Origin: Iris pallida
Lineage: Eukaryota > Streptophyta > Magnoliopsida > Asparagales > Iridaceae
DNA length: 64,000 nt
Assembly: GCA_029216955.1 (NCBI GenBank)
Contig: JANAVB010005598.1
Coordinates: 2,378,851-2,442,850, forward strand
Direction: 5' to 3'
Under the pieces are notes generated by a model, which made no database searches, had not been told where the DNA came from, and saw only the letters and a program-made list of their open reading frames with translations. A program made the translations under genes and the position numbers. Of the stretch, positions 11,740-22,810 are shown piece by piece (within the stretch, counting starts at the first letter, position 1; every line of letters starts with the position of its first letter).

Positions 11740-13587
11740 CCCAAGTTTAACTCCTCTTCTTAAAAATTTAAAAAAATTTATTTATCTATTTAATTTAAAT
11801 GGTGATTTTTAGAATTTTATAAATTACTTAGTTAATTATTACGATAGATGATTTTAACTATGGCTTGAGTGTAATTATAAAAATATTTGTTAATACAAGT
11901 ATTTATAATAGATTATGTAGGAGTCAAGGTTGTACCTATGTTTTGTAATGACTGAGCTGAGGATTAGTTATTGCAGATTCTTGTTGAACATATATTTAAT
12001 CTAGTGGTGAAGTGTCTTCATTACTGAATCTGTGTACTCATCTTGAGCAACTCGATCAGAGTAAATTTTTAATACCTTGGTCAGCATGGGTAGTACTTTA
12101 TTTTATTTGTTTGATAGAATCAATTTTAGGAAAGAAAAAAAAAAGTAAAACACATATAGTGCATCCTACATTGTTCCTTCAAGGCTAGGCTTTGGTATTG
12201 TTTTCAGGAAGTTAGTTGCAGGTCATGCTATAGAGGCATGCTAGTGTAATTCAAGTCCAAAATATGTTCAACTTCTATCATGAGTTTATCATCATGAGTT
12301 TATCAGTTCTACTTGTGATACATTGTTAGGAAATAGGGCTTAGTCCGGCCCAGCCACAAGCCATCCAAATGTTACAAGTTCTGAACCTCCGATAGTCCAC
12401 TATCATTTATATTCGCCAATGCCTATTGGATAGAAATCAATCCCATAGGAAATCATGCGCTCAAACCAATACAAGATATAGATATATACCATTTAAATAT
12501 AAGCAAATCTTTATCCCTCTCATGTTTTCACCCTAAGGAATTTTCTATATATGTACCCAACATTGATCTCCTTATCATTAGCAAACCGATTGGTCATGTA
12601 TATTATAAAACCCTAGCCGTCGGGGAAGCTATTCTTCCCGACGTCCCTTTTGTTCCAGCGACACTAAACCGAAGACGAGCTCCGACATTCCTCCTTGCCT
12701 CCGAACCAATCGACGCAGCCGGAGCCATTCCTATTCTCGCCATCGATCATCGAGACGCCCCTCGACACTGCGCTTTGATACTGGCGAGTCCCCTGCTCGA
12801 CGAATAGTAAGCCTGCTACCTGGTAACCCTTCCCTCTTTCTTCTTTGTTTCTGCATATTTATGATAGGGAAAATTCTTTCATATTGAGCATAAGGAGTAG
12901 AGCATTAGTTGCACCCTTTAAAAACAATGGTGATGAGTGAATGCTATTACATGGTCTACTTGAGGAATAACCAGGTGGGAGCAATAGAGAATAATGGTTA
13001 TATATGTGTTGGAGGAAGACTAGTAGGGTCAGCATGTTCCCAGAGAATTAGGCATGGGTGCTCTTGGAGATCTGGACACCCAACACCCAGTACCCAGACT
13101 CCAGAAAGCTAACTAGAGTAAGTGAAATAAGAGGTTGGTGTCACACATGATCCTTATGTGCCGTCTAGCACTGTGATACGATAACTTATTGATTATGTAA
13201 GTTATAATTGCATGCAATGAGTGCTTCAAGTTGGCCTTTTCCTTTTCTTTTCCTTTAACTTCATTGTTAGTATGCATGACTTTCTTTTTGTCTTTAGCAC
13301 AAGGATTGTTGTATTTCCTGGTCAAATCTTTTTGGCAACATGTACATCAGTTGACACCTTCATTGTTTTTATAGAAAGAGTATCCTGCACCGATGTCCTT
13401 TGTATATCTGCAAAATCTTTTTAGTTGATTCCATATTCGTAGGGGTGAGTTCTTCATGATTGTTTGTACACAAGAATGGTTTAGAATATATGAGAGTATG
13501 CAGTACACTACTTCGATGTGCTTACAGCCATATCGTTCTTCTGTGTTATTGATTGCTAGGGGAAGGAGCCCATTAGAATGGACTGCA
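11740..13587. other. Unassigned DNA inside the broken gypsy element
   Basis: It replaces most of the gypsy internal region, so it is probably one or more later insertions. 12600-12830 looks promoter-like: TATTATAAAACCCTAGCC, a GC-richer leader of about 190 bp, then a possible GTAAG donor near 12809. No convincing coding exon follows. Short open frames at 12909-13112 and 13347-13598 resemble nothing I know. Confidence 0.35.
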
Positions 13588-14190
13588 GTAAAGGTCAAAA
13601 CTGACTAGAATTGAATTCTCTACAACATGGAACAAAATGTTTTTGAAAACAATAAAGTTTGATAGACCAAAACCATGAAAACTCATAAAATCCGAAACGT
13701 AAAACCTAGATCTACACACAACCATCCATGGAAATCAAAAACTTCAAGACCTAAACTTGTAGAGAAAGAGGAGAGGAACAACATGGACTAAAAATAAATA
13801 GGGATACATGAAATCTCTCATGGTGTGCAAGATGTACTTGCCTCTCCAAATTGGGTTAGGGTTTTGGTGGAGGAAATGAAATGAGAGTTTGTGGGGAGAG
13901 AAAAGAAAAGGTGTATAAATATCAAGTCAAGTTTGCTCTCCACCACCCATTCCTTCCCCCATACAATCTAGGCCATCCACCCCTTATCATGATGAACCAA
14001 GTCAAACCAAGTTGGTTCAACATGAACCAAAATAAATCAAGAGCTAAGCAAAAGCAGAAAATAAAATACATAAAATATTTAGCATATAATTAAAAGAATT
14101 AAATACAGAATAAATACATAATAAATACTAAATAAATACAGTCAAGTAGTACACGTATTAAAAATACATATCCCGGGAACGGGGAGTGAC
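13588..14190 (-). repeat. 5' LTR fragment of the minus-strand gypsy chromovirus
   Basis: This is a direct repeat of 10823-11430, with the element's LTR start (TGTCACTCCCCG on the minus strand) at 14190. Its left edge is an abrupt break at 13588. The DNA to the right, starting TGAGATCACTCTG, is part of the neighbouring element's LTR (compare 17900), so this gypsy element inserted into that LTR, probably duplicating TGAGA. Confidence 0.7.
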
Positions 14191-15426
14191 ATGAGATCAC
14201 TCTGAGCATCGACCCTACTTGACAGCTCATGACAGCAGGCGAGTACATTCTCTGATAGTAGTTCCTTGTCTTGATATTTTCTGTATCCGATTCAGTTATA
14301 GAGTTTTACTTGATTCTTGTCATGATGGTGCATGGACTAGTATACGTCGGATCATGGCATGAGATGTTATTCTTTGACTTTCTTGGTATATTGATAAATT
14401 GTTCGATCATGTTTCTTGTACTTGTATAGACACCGATTTCTGAGGGAGATTAGCTACCCTCTTGGAGAATCCTGTGTCATGATGTGCTATGTCCGGATCC
14501 ATATACTATTCGGGGATGGGCAGTTATTATAGGCTATATGATCAATACCCCCATGTCACTATTCTTGTGCTTACGTCACCCTCACTGTACATAGGGTGTA
14601 GCAAGATCTTATATTATCTTGTGCTCGCTTTCCATGTTGGCCGGCTTGACCCTTCTTAAAATTTTCCTGTGATAGCCGGGCCAAATGGAACAGCCTGATC
14701 TTGACCCAAGCCGATCACATAATTCTATAATACCTCAAGGCACATTTTATGTTTACATTATACATCAGATATTCATGTACTGTTCTACTTTCTTGTACAT
14801 TACACCCTAACATGATTTTCAGTTTATATATCATGTTTTACTTACAGTCTTGATATATCATCTTGTATTCCATTATAATTATCTCTTATAGCATTTATCA
14901 ATACTATATAAATGTTGTTGGTGTTTGTGCTAGTTCATTATCCTGACAGGATTACCGTTGATGTTTATAGAGGATTTAGAGGCCGACTGCTCTACCTATT
15001 ACGGAAGTGGCTAAGATGGAGACTTTGATCAGATGTTACCCTTGGTGCCAGTAGAGGATTTATCTCCTGCTTAGACTGTTAGATAGGTTTGACTGGACTG
15101 TGTTCCATCTAGTATTGAGACTTATGTTATATGTTATATTTTGGATTCTTGTGTTATATCTTTAACTCTAAACTGTGTTGTGACTTCGTATCTTTTTCAG
15201 TTCATATATTTCCATCATATCTTTATGATATTCGTGCCTACTTCCTTAGATGTCTTGTGATTGAGTTGAGATTATATACCTCCGTGCGGAGATGACAGGT
15301 ACATATATATTGTGTCTAGATGCTATATTTTCTAGTAGACCTATACAATGTTCTACCGCCGATTCTGTGGCATAGGCTGGACGTACCCACGTGCTCGTGC
15401 CCCTAATCAGGGTGCGGATCGTGATA
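14191..15426 (+). repeat. 5' LTR (right part) of a gag-only gypsy element
   Basis: A direct repeat of about 17900-18788. Its left part is missing because the minus-strand gypsy element inserted at 14190. It ends GGGTGCGGATCGTGATA, where the other copy has GTGACA. It keeps about 350 bp (roughly 14690-15035) that the 3' copy has lost. Confidence 0.7.
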
Positions 15427-15434
15427 CGTTTTTG

Positions 15435-15450
15435 TGGTGGCCCATGCAGG
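15435..15450 (+). other. Candidate primer-binding site or conserved leader motif
   Basis: TGGTGGCCCATGCAGG, 8 nt after the LTR end. The same 16 bases occur 9 nt after the 5' LTR of the element at 50762. I could not match it to the 3' end of a known tRNA. Confidence 0.35.
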
Positions 15451-15799
15451 TCAGGGTCGCAACTAATACGATTTCTTAGTGGTGCTCGACTTAGAGTGCT
15501 GCTACGAGCCTGCAGTTAGGATATATGCTATGTTATTATTATAAAAGTTACTCGATCACAGTTAGGACTTTTGAGAGATTCCTGGGACGATCCTTGAGAA
15601 TCTTGTTTTGAACTTAAATCTAAAATCCTTTCCTTTTGCTTCTGTTCACCCTTATTCCTTGTTATTGAACTTGATTTTGATAGAATCTTTGTTGATTTGA
15701 TTTTTCATATCGAGAAGAATATTATGGCCTGAGTTCCGATATCTTCTGATGACATATGTTGACAGAAATAACAGGGAAGGTAAAACGTTTACTTGGTTA

Positions 15800-16030
15800 T
15801 GGAACCTAGAGTTTATCGCAGCTATATTAGCCGGCGTGGCAAAAACGTAGAGACCTGACTTCGGATGTACATATCTTGGTTATGAGATTTGGGATTCCAT
15901 GCAGCTATACTAGTCGGCATAGCAAGGATTCCAGACGACATGATTATAGAGGTGCATGCCCCAGTTATGGACTCTATCGTTTATCGCAGCCTTGCTTACT
16001 AGCGTGGCGAGGATTCAGAGTATCATGATT
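15800..16030 (+). repeat. Three imperfect repeats of about 90 bp in the gypsy leader
   Basis: Three blocks of the form GCAGCYATAYTAGYCGGC.TRGCAA.GA recur near 15820, 15905 and 15985, each after a GGGATTCCAT or GTTTATCG lead-in. They lie between the 5' LTR and the gag remnant. No function is known. Confidence 0.5.
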
Positions 16031-17116
16031 TTGGATAGACGTGTATGATTATCAGATTGTATCTTGAGAAGGGTCCTAACATGTCATCTTTATCATTTCA
16101 TTTCTGTTATTATAGATTTTGTTCCATCCTAAATTAGCTTAAGAGTTAGGATACCTTCAGTTCTTTAGTCCAGATCCTGGTAGATTCTCATTTCATTATA
16201 GGTTCTTCATAGTGTGATGGCTTGGTGATTGCAGTTGGTCTGTGTTCTTGATTAATTGTGTTAATAGTTTAGAGTATGGTTGGGAAGTATTGTATATGGT
16301 TTTGATAATTAGATATAGATGAGAACCCTAGAGTGAACAATAAGTGTCAAGGTAGGAGTTGCACCAGGAAACAGGATATGAGGAGTACCCTAGTAGCCAG
16401 AGACAAGGTATCTCAAATGTTATAGAAGTTTAGGCACCCAAACGGTTTAGTGACTGGTTGGAGAAAGGGTATGAACAACCTAGTATAGGGGTACCATCCT
16501 AGTATCATTTAGAAGAGTTAGTGCCTTGTGTAGACAGTGACTAGACATGGGAAGACACCCTGGAGAGAGTATTCTAGATAGACGAGTATTCTTTCGTGAC
16601 TTCGATTTCTGGAGCGTCAGAGATGTCAATCTCTGAAAACTTCCTTCATAAGTTGTAGTAGACAAGATTATCTTTATTTTGATATATTACGTCCCACTCA
16701 AACTTGTTCTCTTTTACTACTTTTGTATCACAACTTTCGGTTCAATTTAGGCCATTTGACCATTTTCTACTTTTATTTATGATTTTCATATGCACATTGC
16801 CATGACTTTTAACTTAGGAGCACAAGACTAGTTGTTTTATCAAAACCAACTTTAAATACATGATCTAGACAGGACACCCTACACCCATGACCTTCGTGTC
16901 CCACTTGGACACACCATCTTGTACTTTATTTTTATTGCATGACTTTTCTGACATAAGACCCAATCTTGATTTTCCCTACGGAGTCACTTTTATTTCCGAC
17001 TCGAGTTAGAGACACCATTTCCACCTAAACTTGACGACCTAAAGTATGAGCACGACCCACTTTAAGCCCACTATCCATATTTCACTTGTGTCCCATTCAT
17101 TTGAGCTTCTAATTTT

Positions 17117-17420
17117 TGCATCAATCTTTTCAGTCGCCACAACAGCAGTTCCAGGCCCCATCTAGGGCCCGGGTTTAGCAGTTTCATGCGACGACACGAG
17201 CTCCAGAACAACTAGATCAGCAGCACCCCCAAGGCAGTTTCAGCCAGCTCCTACCTGTACCGACTGTTGGAGGTCAGGCCATTCTTGGGAGGTGTACAGA
17301 AAGAGGCTGGGATTGTGCTTGCACTGTGGATCAACAGAGCATCTGGTTAAGAATTGTCTCTTAACCCTTCATCGTCCTAGCCAGTGTCCATACCAAGTGC
17401 AGAAAGATGGAGTTAGGCCA
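17117..17420 (+). pseudogene. Gypsy gag C-terminal fragment with zinc knuckles
   Basis: The plus-strand frame shows a Gln/Pro-rich stretch and then two CCHC-type knuckles. The second is intact (CLHCGSTEHLVKNC, C-x2-C-x4-H-x4-C). The first has lost its last Cys (CTDCWRSGHSWEVY). In the family this region binds the element RNA during packaging. An in-frame stop and loss of the upstream gag core mark it as dead. It is followed by the same post-gag string as the related element at 57015-57045, and no protease or pol follows. Confidence 0.7.
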
Positions 17421-17575
17421 CCTGTGGAATAGTGTCATGCCCCGCACCAGCAAAGGGATATAGCCAGCCGGGCAGGTTCCTGCTTTGACGGCCAAGCAGG
17501 CCGATGCTACAGGTGATGGGTTAGTAGTATGTCCTTTGTTCTTCTTCCGTCCTTTTTCCATGATTGTTGTATATT

Positions 17576-18788
17576 CCAATAGTACCTCTTGGCCTAGAGA
17601 TGTCTAGAACTTGACCAAAATTGACCAATTGACCAAAAGTCAACTGTTAGTCAACATTAGCCTAGTTTGACCTAGAGTTGACTAGAGTTGACCAGTTGAC
17701 CAAAAGTCAATTGTAAGTCAACTTTTGACCCAGTTTGACTTGATTTGACTTCATGTGACCTAGTTTGACCTAGTGTGACTCAGTGTGACCTAGTTTGACT
17801 TAGTGGACTGAGATTGACCTGGATTGCATATCATACATTAGAAAATTATGTGTAACACTGTTAAACCCTAATTAACTTAAAATATCTCATCTTTAGGTCT
17901 GTGAGATCACTCTGAGCGTCGACCCTACTTGACAGCTTAGGATAGCAGGCAAGTACATTCTCTGATAGTAGTTCCTTTTATTGATATTTTCTGTATCCGA
18001 TTCAGTTATAGTGTTTTACTTGATTCCTGTCACGATGGTGCACGGACTAGTTTACGTCGGATCCTGGCACGAGATGTTATTTCTGGACTTTCTTGGTATA
18101 TTGATACATTGTTCGATCTTGTTTCTTGTACTTGTATAGACACCAATTCTTGAGGGGGATTAGCTACCCTCTTGGAGAATCCCGTGTCATGACGTGCTAT
18201 GTCTGGATCCATATACTATTCGAGGATGGAGAGTTATTATAGGTTATGTGATCAATACCCCTATGTCACTATTCTTGTGCTTGCGTCACCCTCACTGCAC
18301 GTAGGGTGTAGCGAGATCTTATATTTCTTGTGCTCGCTTTCCACGTTGGCCGGCTTGACCCTTCTTGAGATTTTTCTGTGATAGACGGGCCAAATGTTAC
18401 CCTTGGTGCCAGTAGAGGATTTACCTCCTGCTTAGACTGTTAGATAGGTTTGACTGGACTGCGTTCCAGCTAGTATTGAGACTTATTTTATATGTTATAT
18501 TTTGGATTCTTGTGTTATATCTTAAACTCTAAATTGTGTCGTGACTTCGCATCTTTTTCAGGTCATATATTTCCATCATATCTTTATGATATTCGTGTCT
18601 ATCTTCCTTAGATGTCTTGTGATTGAGTTGAGATTATATACCTCCGTGCGGCGATGACAGGTACATATATATTGTGTCTAGATGCTATAATTTCTAGTAG
18701 ACCTATACAGCGTTCTACCGCCGATTCTGCGGCGTAGGCTGGACGTACCCACGTGCTCGTGCCCCTAATCAGGGTGCGGGTCGTGACA
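17576..18788 (+). repeat. 3' LTR (partial) with a TTGAC-rich segment
   Basis: Its beginning has been lost, and post-gag sequence runs straight into mid-LTR DNA. 17605-17825 is dense in TTGACC/TTGACT/GTCAA. The LTR ends with GGGTGCGGGTCGTGACA at 18788. Compared with the 5' copy it lacks about 350 bp; the deletion junction lies near an AAATG/GATGTTACCC short repeat. Confidence 0.65.
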
Positions 18789-19735
18789 CTTTATGATCAT
18801 GCCACCATTCCGGATACCCATTTTTCTTGAAACATGATTCCTCAAGGTGTTTGCCACTTCCGCAATGAGAACATCGTCTACCAACTAGCTTTGAAGAATT
18901 ATGTTGAGTAATGGAGGATGGAGCGATTTCTTAGCCGCCATAGCAACTTGAGATACGTCTCCAAGATTTAGCATAGTATTCCGACGTTGCTCTTGACATC
19001 GTATGGTTGAAAAAACAACTTCAGTACTAGGAAGTGGATCTGTGCGAAGGACTTCGCCTCTGATGGAATCATAAATATCATCTAGACCTGCAAGGAACAA
19101 ATAAAATCGCTCTTCTTCGATTTCGGCCATACGTACCTTGATAACATCTGCTTGCGTAAAAATGATAGGTTTATGATCAAGTTCCTGCTAAATAACTTTC
19201 AGATCTGAAAAGTATGTCGATATTGGTCTCCCTGCCTGCTTTGTTGCCATAACTTTACGAGATAAATCGTAAATAATTGATTTATCAACACCTTCATAGA
19301 AAGTGCGAGAAACAGCATTCCACACATCTTTTTTAGTAAGTAAACGAATAAATAACATCATCACCTCAGTTTCCATAGAATTGATTAGCCATCCTTTTAC
19401 AATAGCATCTTCCATAATGTATTTGTCATAGGTTGTATCACCTACATCAGGTTGTCGAGTTGTACCGGTAAGATATCCCTTCTTGCCTCTGCCAACGACG
19501 AACATAGTCACAACTTGCGACCAAACAGAAAAATTGGAGCCTTTCAACTTAACTGCAGTAGGAATTATGGTTGGTTCCTGTGCGAACATCATGTTCATCG
19601 TCGGTAGAACAACAAGAGCGTCAGGGGGATTTACCATCGTATGATACCCGAAACAATAGGTTTCGTAGTAATAAGCTAACAATCAGCTTGCTTAGAAGAA
19701 CAATAGGCTCTTAGGGTTTTGCAACCGCTTTGATA
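18789..19735 (-). pseudogene. Copia-type gag (UBN2 family), broken
   Basis: Minus strand, starting near 19700 after the primer-binding site. The N-terminal part shows KLKGSNFSVWSQVV and a DVWNAV...FYEG block typical of copia gag. It continues after a TAG at 19188-19190 with AEIEEERFYLFLAGLDD. After a frameshift near 18885 comes a clean zinc knuckle, CSHCGSGKHLEESC, followed by NGYPEWW. Gag forms the particle that packages element RNA. The frame is cut at 18789 by the gypsy-type element, so protease and pol are absent from this window. At least one stop and one frameshift make it non-functional. Confidence 0.8.
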
Positions 19736-19741
19736 CCAAAT
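19729..19741 (-). other. Primer-binding site, initiator tRNA-Met type
   Basis: On the minus strand it reads TTTGGTATCAAAGC, matching the usual plant copia PBS TGGTATCARAGC. It lies immediately inside the 5' LTR and upstream of the gag fragment. Confidence 0.8.
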
Positions 19742-19980
19742 TGAATTAAGAGTAGAAAAGAAGTATTAAAGAATATTGTATTTCTTTATTGCTCCACCAT
19801 AGTATGGTTTGTATATAAATTTACAAGGCTGAATATAGAAGATTTACATGAGATTCTATAAGGCTAAAGACAGAAGGTGTATTAATACAATTAATACACA
19901 AGGAGGCTAAAGATAGAAGGCTTGTTAATGCACAAGCTGTATCCATATTAGTTGTGATTCAACATGAAACTTATTCTACA
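19742..19980 (-). repeat. Short 5' LTR of the minus-strand copia element
   Basis: The inner edge is fixed by the primer-binding site; the LTR end reads CTTAATTCA on the minus strand. The outer edge is uncertain: TGTAGAATAAG at 19980 or TGTTGAATCAC at 19964. It contains TTTATATACAAACC (minus), a TATA-like run. The element sits at the 3' end of the old LINE. Confidence 0.5.
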
Positions 19981-20965
19981 AATAATTGTTCTATGATACA
20001 ATTAGGTGGTAAAAAAGAAGTTTGAACACACATTTTTGTTGATAGAGAATTTTACTAGATTGTGAGCAACCCTATTTTCAGTTCTCTTTATGAAAGCAAA
20101 CTGGATTAGAATTGTAGATGGAAGATCATTCTGGATGTCATGAACCAGATCCTTAAGTTTCAATAAGTGAAGTTTCGCCTAGGAATATCCTGATAGAAGA
20201 TAAAGAGTCACCTTTAATGATTACCTCCTTTGCTTGTAACTGGATAGCTAGTAAAATTTATTGACAAATTGCATGTATTTCTGCCTCCATGCAAGAATTG
20301 AACAAAAGGAATGTAGATGAATACCATGATATAGCACCTAGAGAGTTGCCATTAGAGTCTCTGGCCACTGCAGCTGCTGCAATGAATGAAGAGGATGTAG
20401 CTTCATCCATATTTATCTTGGTGATGTCTGCCACCGGAGGTGACCAACTGGATGATTTTGTGTATGCGGAGCGCATTTTTTGAAGGTTAGTTAAGACAAA
20501 GTGTATGAATATTTGATGGAGATAGCTTGTCTAATGATATACTGAATCTTCGGAGCTTCATGACGAAAGATGTACACACATCTTGCCTTCCATATCGCCC
20601 ACAAGAGAGCTGCTCCCAATTTAAAAGCCTCATGTAATTGAGTGTCTAAAATCCAAGCTTCTAATAACTTGTTTATAGTGAAATAAATTTCAATCCATAG
20701 GCCAAGTGGACTATCAAACCAAATTCCTTGAACGACATTGCAATGTAAGAAGAGGTGGTTTGCATCTTCTTATGAAGAAGGCAGAATGGACAATCAAGGT
20801 CCATAAAGGTTACTTTCAAACTAATGGCCTGTCGGATAGGAAGAGCTTTTAGTAGCCTCCAGATAAAAGTCTAAATTCTAGGTGATAATTTATCCATCTT
20901 CCATAGACGATGCCAGATAGAATTATTTGCATCTGTAACAGAAGAAGAAGCCTCTTGTCTTCTAA
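19981..20965 (-). pseudogene. LINE ORF2 C-terminal part: zf-RVT and RNase H
   Basis: Minus strand. From the right, SIWHRLWKMDKLSPRI begins a zf-RVT region, with TFIWRLLKALP and a DLDCPFC block. Further left lies an RNase H domain: WSPPVADITKINMDEA, an AVARDSNGNSLGAIS block, and near 20045-20215 the VIIKGDSLSSI and KRTENRVAHNLVKFS motifs. The DG-type first catalytic residue appears as NMDEA. Multiple stops and frameshifts make it non-functional. The domain continues across the CACTA insertion at 20966-26924, where the other half of zf-RVT ends. RNase H in these plant LINEs degrades the RNA template during reverse transcription. Confidence 0.75.
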
Positions 20966-20989
20966 CACAACCAAAATAAGTCACATTAA

Positions 20990-21545
20990 CGACGCTAGAG
21001 GACGTCGCTAAATAGCAAAAAATGTCGATGATTTTATTTAGCGACGAAATTAGCGACGTAACGACCATGTCGCGTAATACATGGTCGCTAACAAAGAAAA
21101 CATTGTTGTTAGTCGCCATGATGACGTTTCTTTGTGACACAAAACGTTGCTAGAATTTTATTGGGCTAGCGACGTTTGCCGACATAGCATTGCTAATTAG
21201 CGATGTAACAATTCGTTGCCAATTGCCGCTGGCAATTCAACCTTTAGCAACGTAATTGGCAATGTTTAGTGACATTAAATCTGATAATCTGGGTTTGCCA
21301 CGTCATTTTTTAGCGACTCTTGCGACAGTCAGCGACGTCTCCGACACAAGCTAGCGATGTTCAGATATGTACATAGCGACGAAATTAGCGACGAGATCTG
21401 ACTATTTTTGTTGACATGTCGAATTTGCCACGTCAGCATGGTAGCGACATCTAGCGACGTTCTGCGATGTTTGATTTTTAGGTTAGCGACGTTCTGATAT
21501 ACCTTAGCGACGTATCATGGCATCGCTAAATTCTAAAAAAAATTT
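20990..21545. repeat. CACTA subterminal repeats, left side
   Basis: Many copies of AGCGACGT, TAGCGACGAAAT, TTTGCCACGTCA and their inverted forms. Such clustered motifs are the usual binding sites for CACTA transposase. Confidence 0.8.
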
Positions 21546-22059
21546 AAAAAAGGATTTTGTTTGCTTTTTCCATCAATGACATTTATATTATATAGCATTG
21601 TACCTGCATTTTAAATGACAGTTTATAAATAATAAACCCGGAGCAACCCTCCGTAGAATTCCCTATGTTCGTCGACCCCTTCGGTGGAACACTCAACACC
21701 GGTAAACCAATGTAGAGACAAATGATAAAAATGCACTACCAATAATCAAATAAATAGAATCCAACGATCAAAAAGACATGAAATAGTTGGGTGGATACAA
21801 ATCTACTACCAAACGGCTATAAAAAGAGTTTGTCTAATAATGTTTCAACAATGACTCAATATAACACAAACTCTCACTAAATGCATAAAATAAATACATA
21901 ACGACCTAACAATGGGTCAGCAACACAACAAATAAAAATAAGTCCAATAAAGTACTGTCTGGTCAGGAGGAGGTAGTCCCCGCATCTGGGACAACATGAA
22001 CCTAAACTGCGTCTAGGTCAGCGTCACCAGTAATGACTCATCAGTAGAAGGAGGAGGAG

Positions 22060-22636
22060 GCAGTGGAACCGATACAGACGATGTGGATGCCGACGCACGA
22101 CTAGGAAGTATCTGCTCCATGGCTAGTAGTCTAGAGTTGGTGGAATCCATAACAGCCACCAGCCTCGAAAGCTGATCGTCCATGTCCACCTACGACCCCT
22201 GCACCGCCTGAACGGTAAGATCTGTCCTCTCCTGCACTGTCTGAATGGCACGATCCGTCCTCTCTCCCGTCTCCCTAATGGTGCGCTCGAACATATCAAA
22301 TCGTACGGTGAGTGCCGTATCGTCCGTCTACGGCTGAGGCTGGGGCTGTTCCACAATCCTCCGCAACAGCTCGTCACACAGCTCAGTAAGCTGGCGACGG
22401 AGTTCTTCCATTCGGACCGATTCCTGTGAGGGCTGTGGAGAATACACACTGGCAGAGGGGGCCCTGGATGACTGCATCGCCACAAAGGCACCGTAGGATC
22501 CCGTATCGTAGTACATTCCCCTATGAAGACCACCAACAGTGTTCATCCAGAGCTCGTCCAACACCCGAGCCAGAGGGGGATGCGAGGAAGTACAAGCCCC
22601 TCCCTCTGCATGTGCACTCTCACGCACTAGCCTAAG
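22060..22636 (-). pseudogene. CACTA-type transposase-region fragment (coiled-coil C-terminal part)
   Basis: Minus strand. The frame begins near 22627 and shows YDTGSYGAF, a Ser/Pro/Gln-rich linker and RMEELRRQLTELCDELLRRI. After a TAG it continues through heptad-like RTIRETGERTDRAIQTVQER and DDQLSRLVAVMDSTNSRLL stretches. This layout is familiar from the C-terminal region of plant En/Spm-type transposase genes. At least two stops, and no catalytic domain anywhere in the element, make it a relic. The assignment rests on style and on the CACTA termini, not on a catalytic motif. Confidence 0.55.
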
Positions 22637-22810
22637 ATACTCATTCTAGAAAAGTACGCATCTCGATAAGCATAATATTTACTACCAACCTAGTTGTTCC
22701 CTATATATTGCATATTTCTTAAGTTATACTAAAGTTAGTGACACGTAAAGTAATATTTACATAGCTCTATGTGGCCCTATCATCGATGAGATTTTCGTCC
22801 TTCCGATGGG

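Larger units (their letters stand above)
14191..18788 (+). mobile_element. Degraded gag-only gypsy-type element
   Basis: Both LTRs are partial (14191-15426 and about 17576-18788), around an internal region with only gag remnants. Shared features with the intact-looking relative at 50762-61985 are the LTR ends, the leader after the 5' LTR, the GATGCTACAGGTGATGGGTTA string after gag, and a TTGAC-rich LTR segment. It sits in the gag of a minus-strand copia element: copia gag resumes directly at 18789. Confidence 0.65.

Noticed and set aside
12324..12890. Solo LTR starting TGTTAGGAAATAGG with TACAT target site
   Set aside because: No matching TG...CA end followed by TACAT was found; kept only as a low-interest finding.
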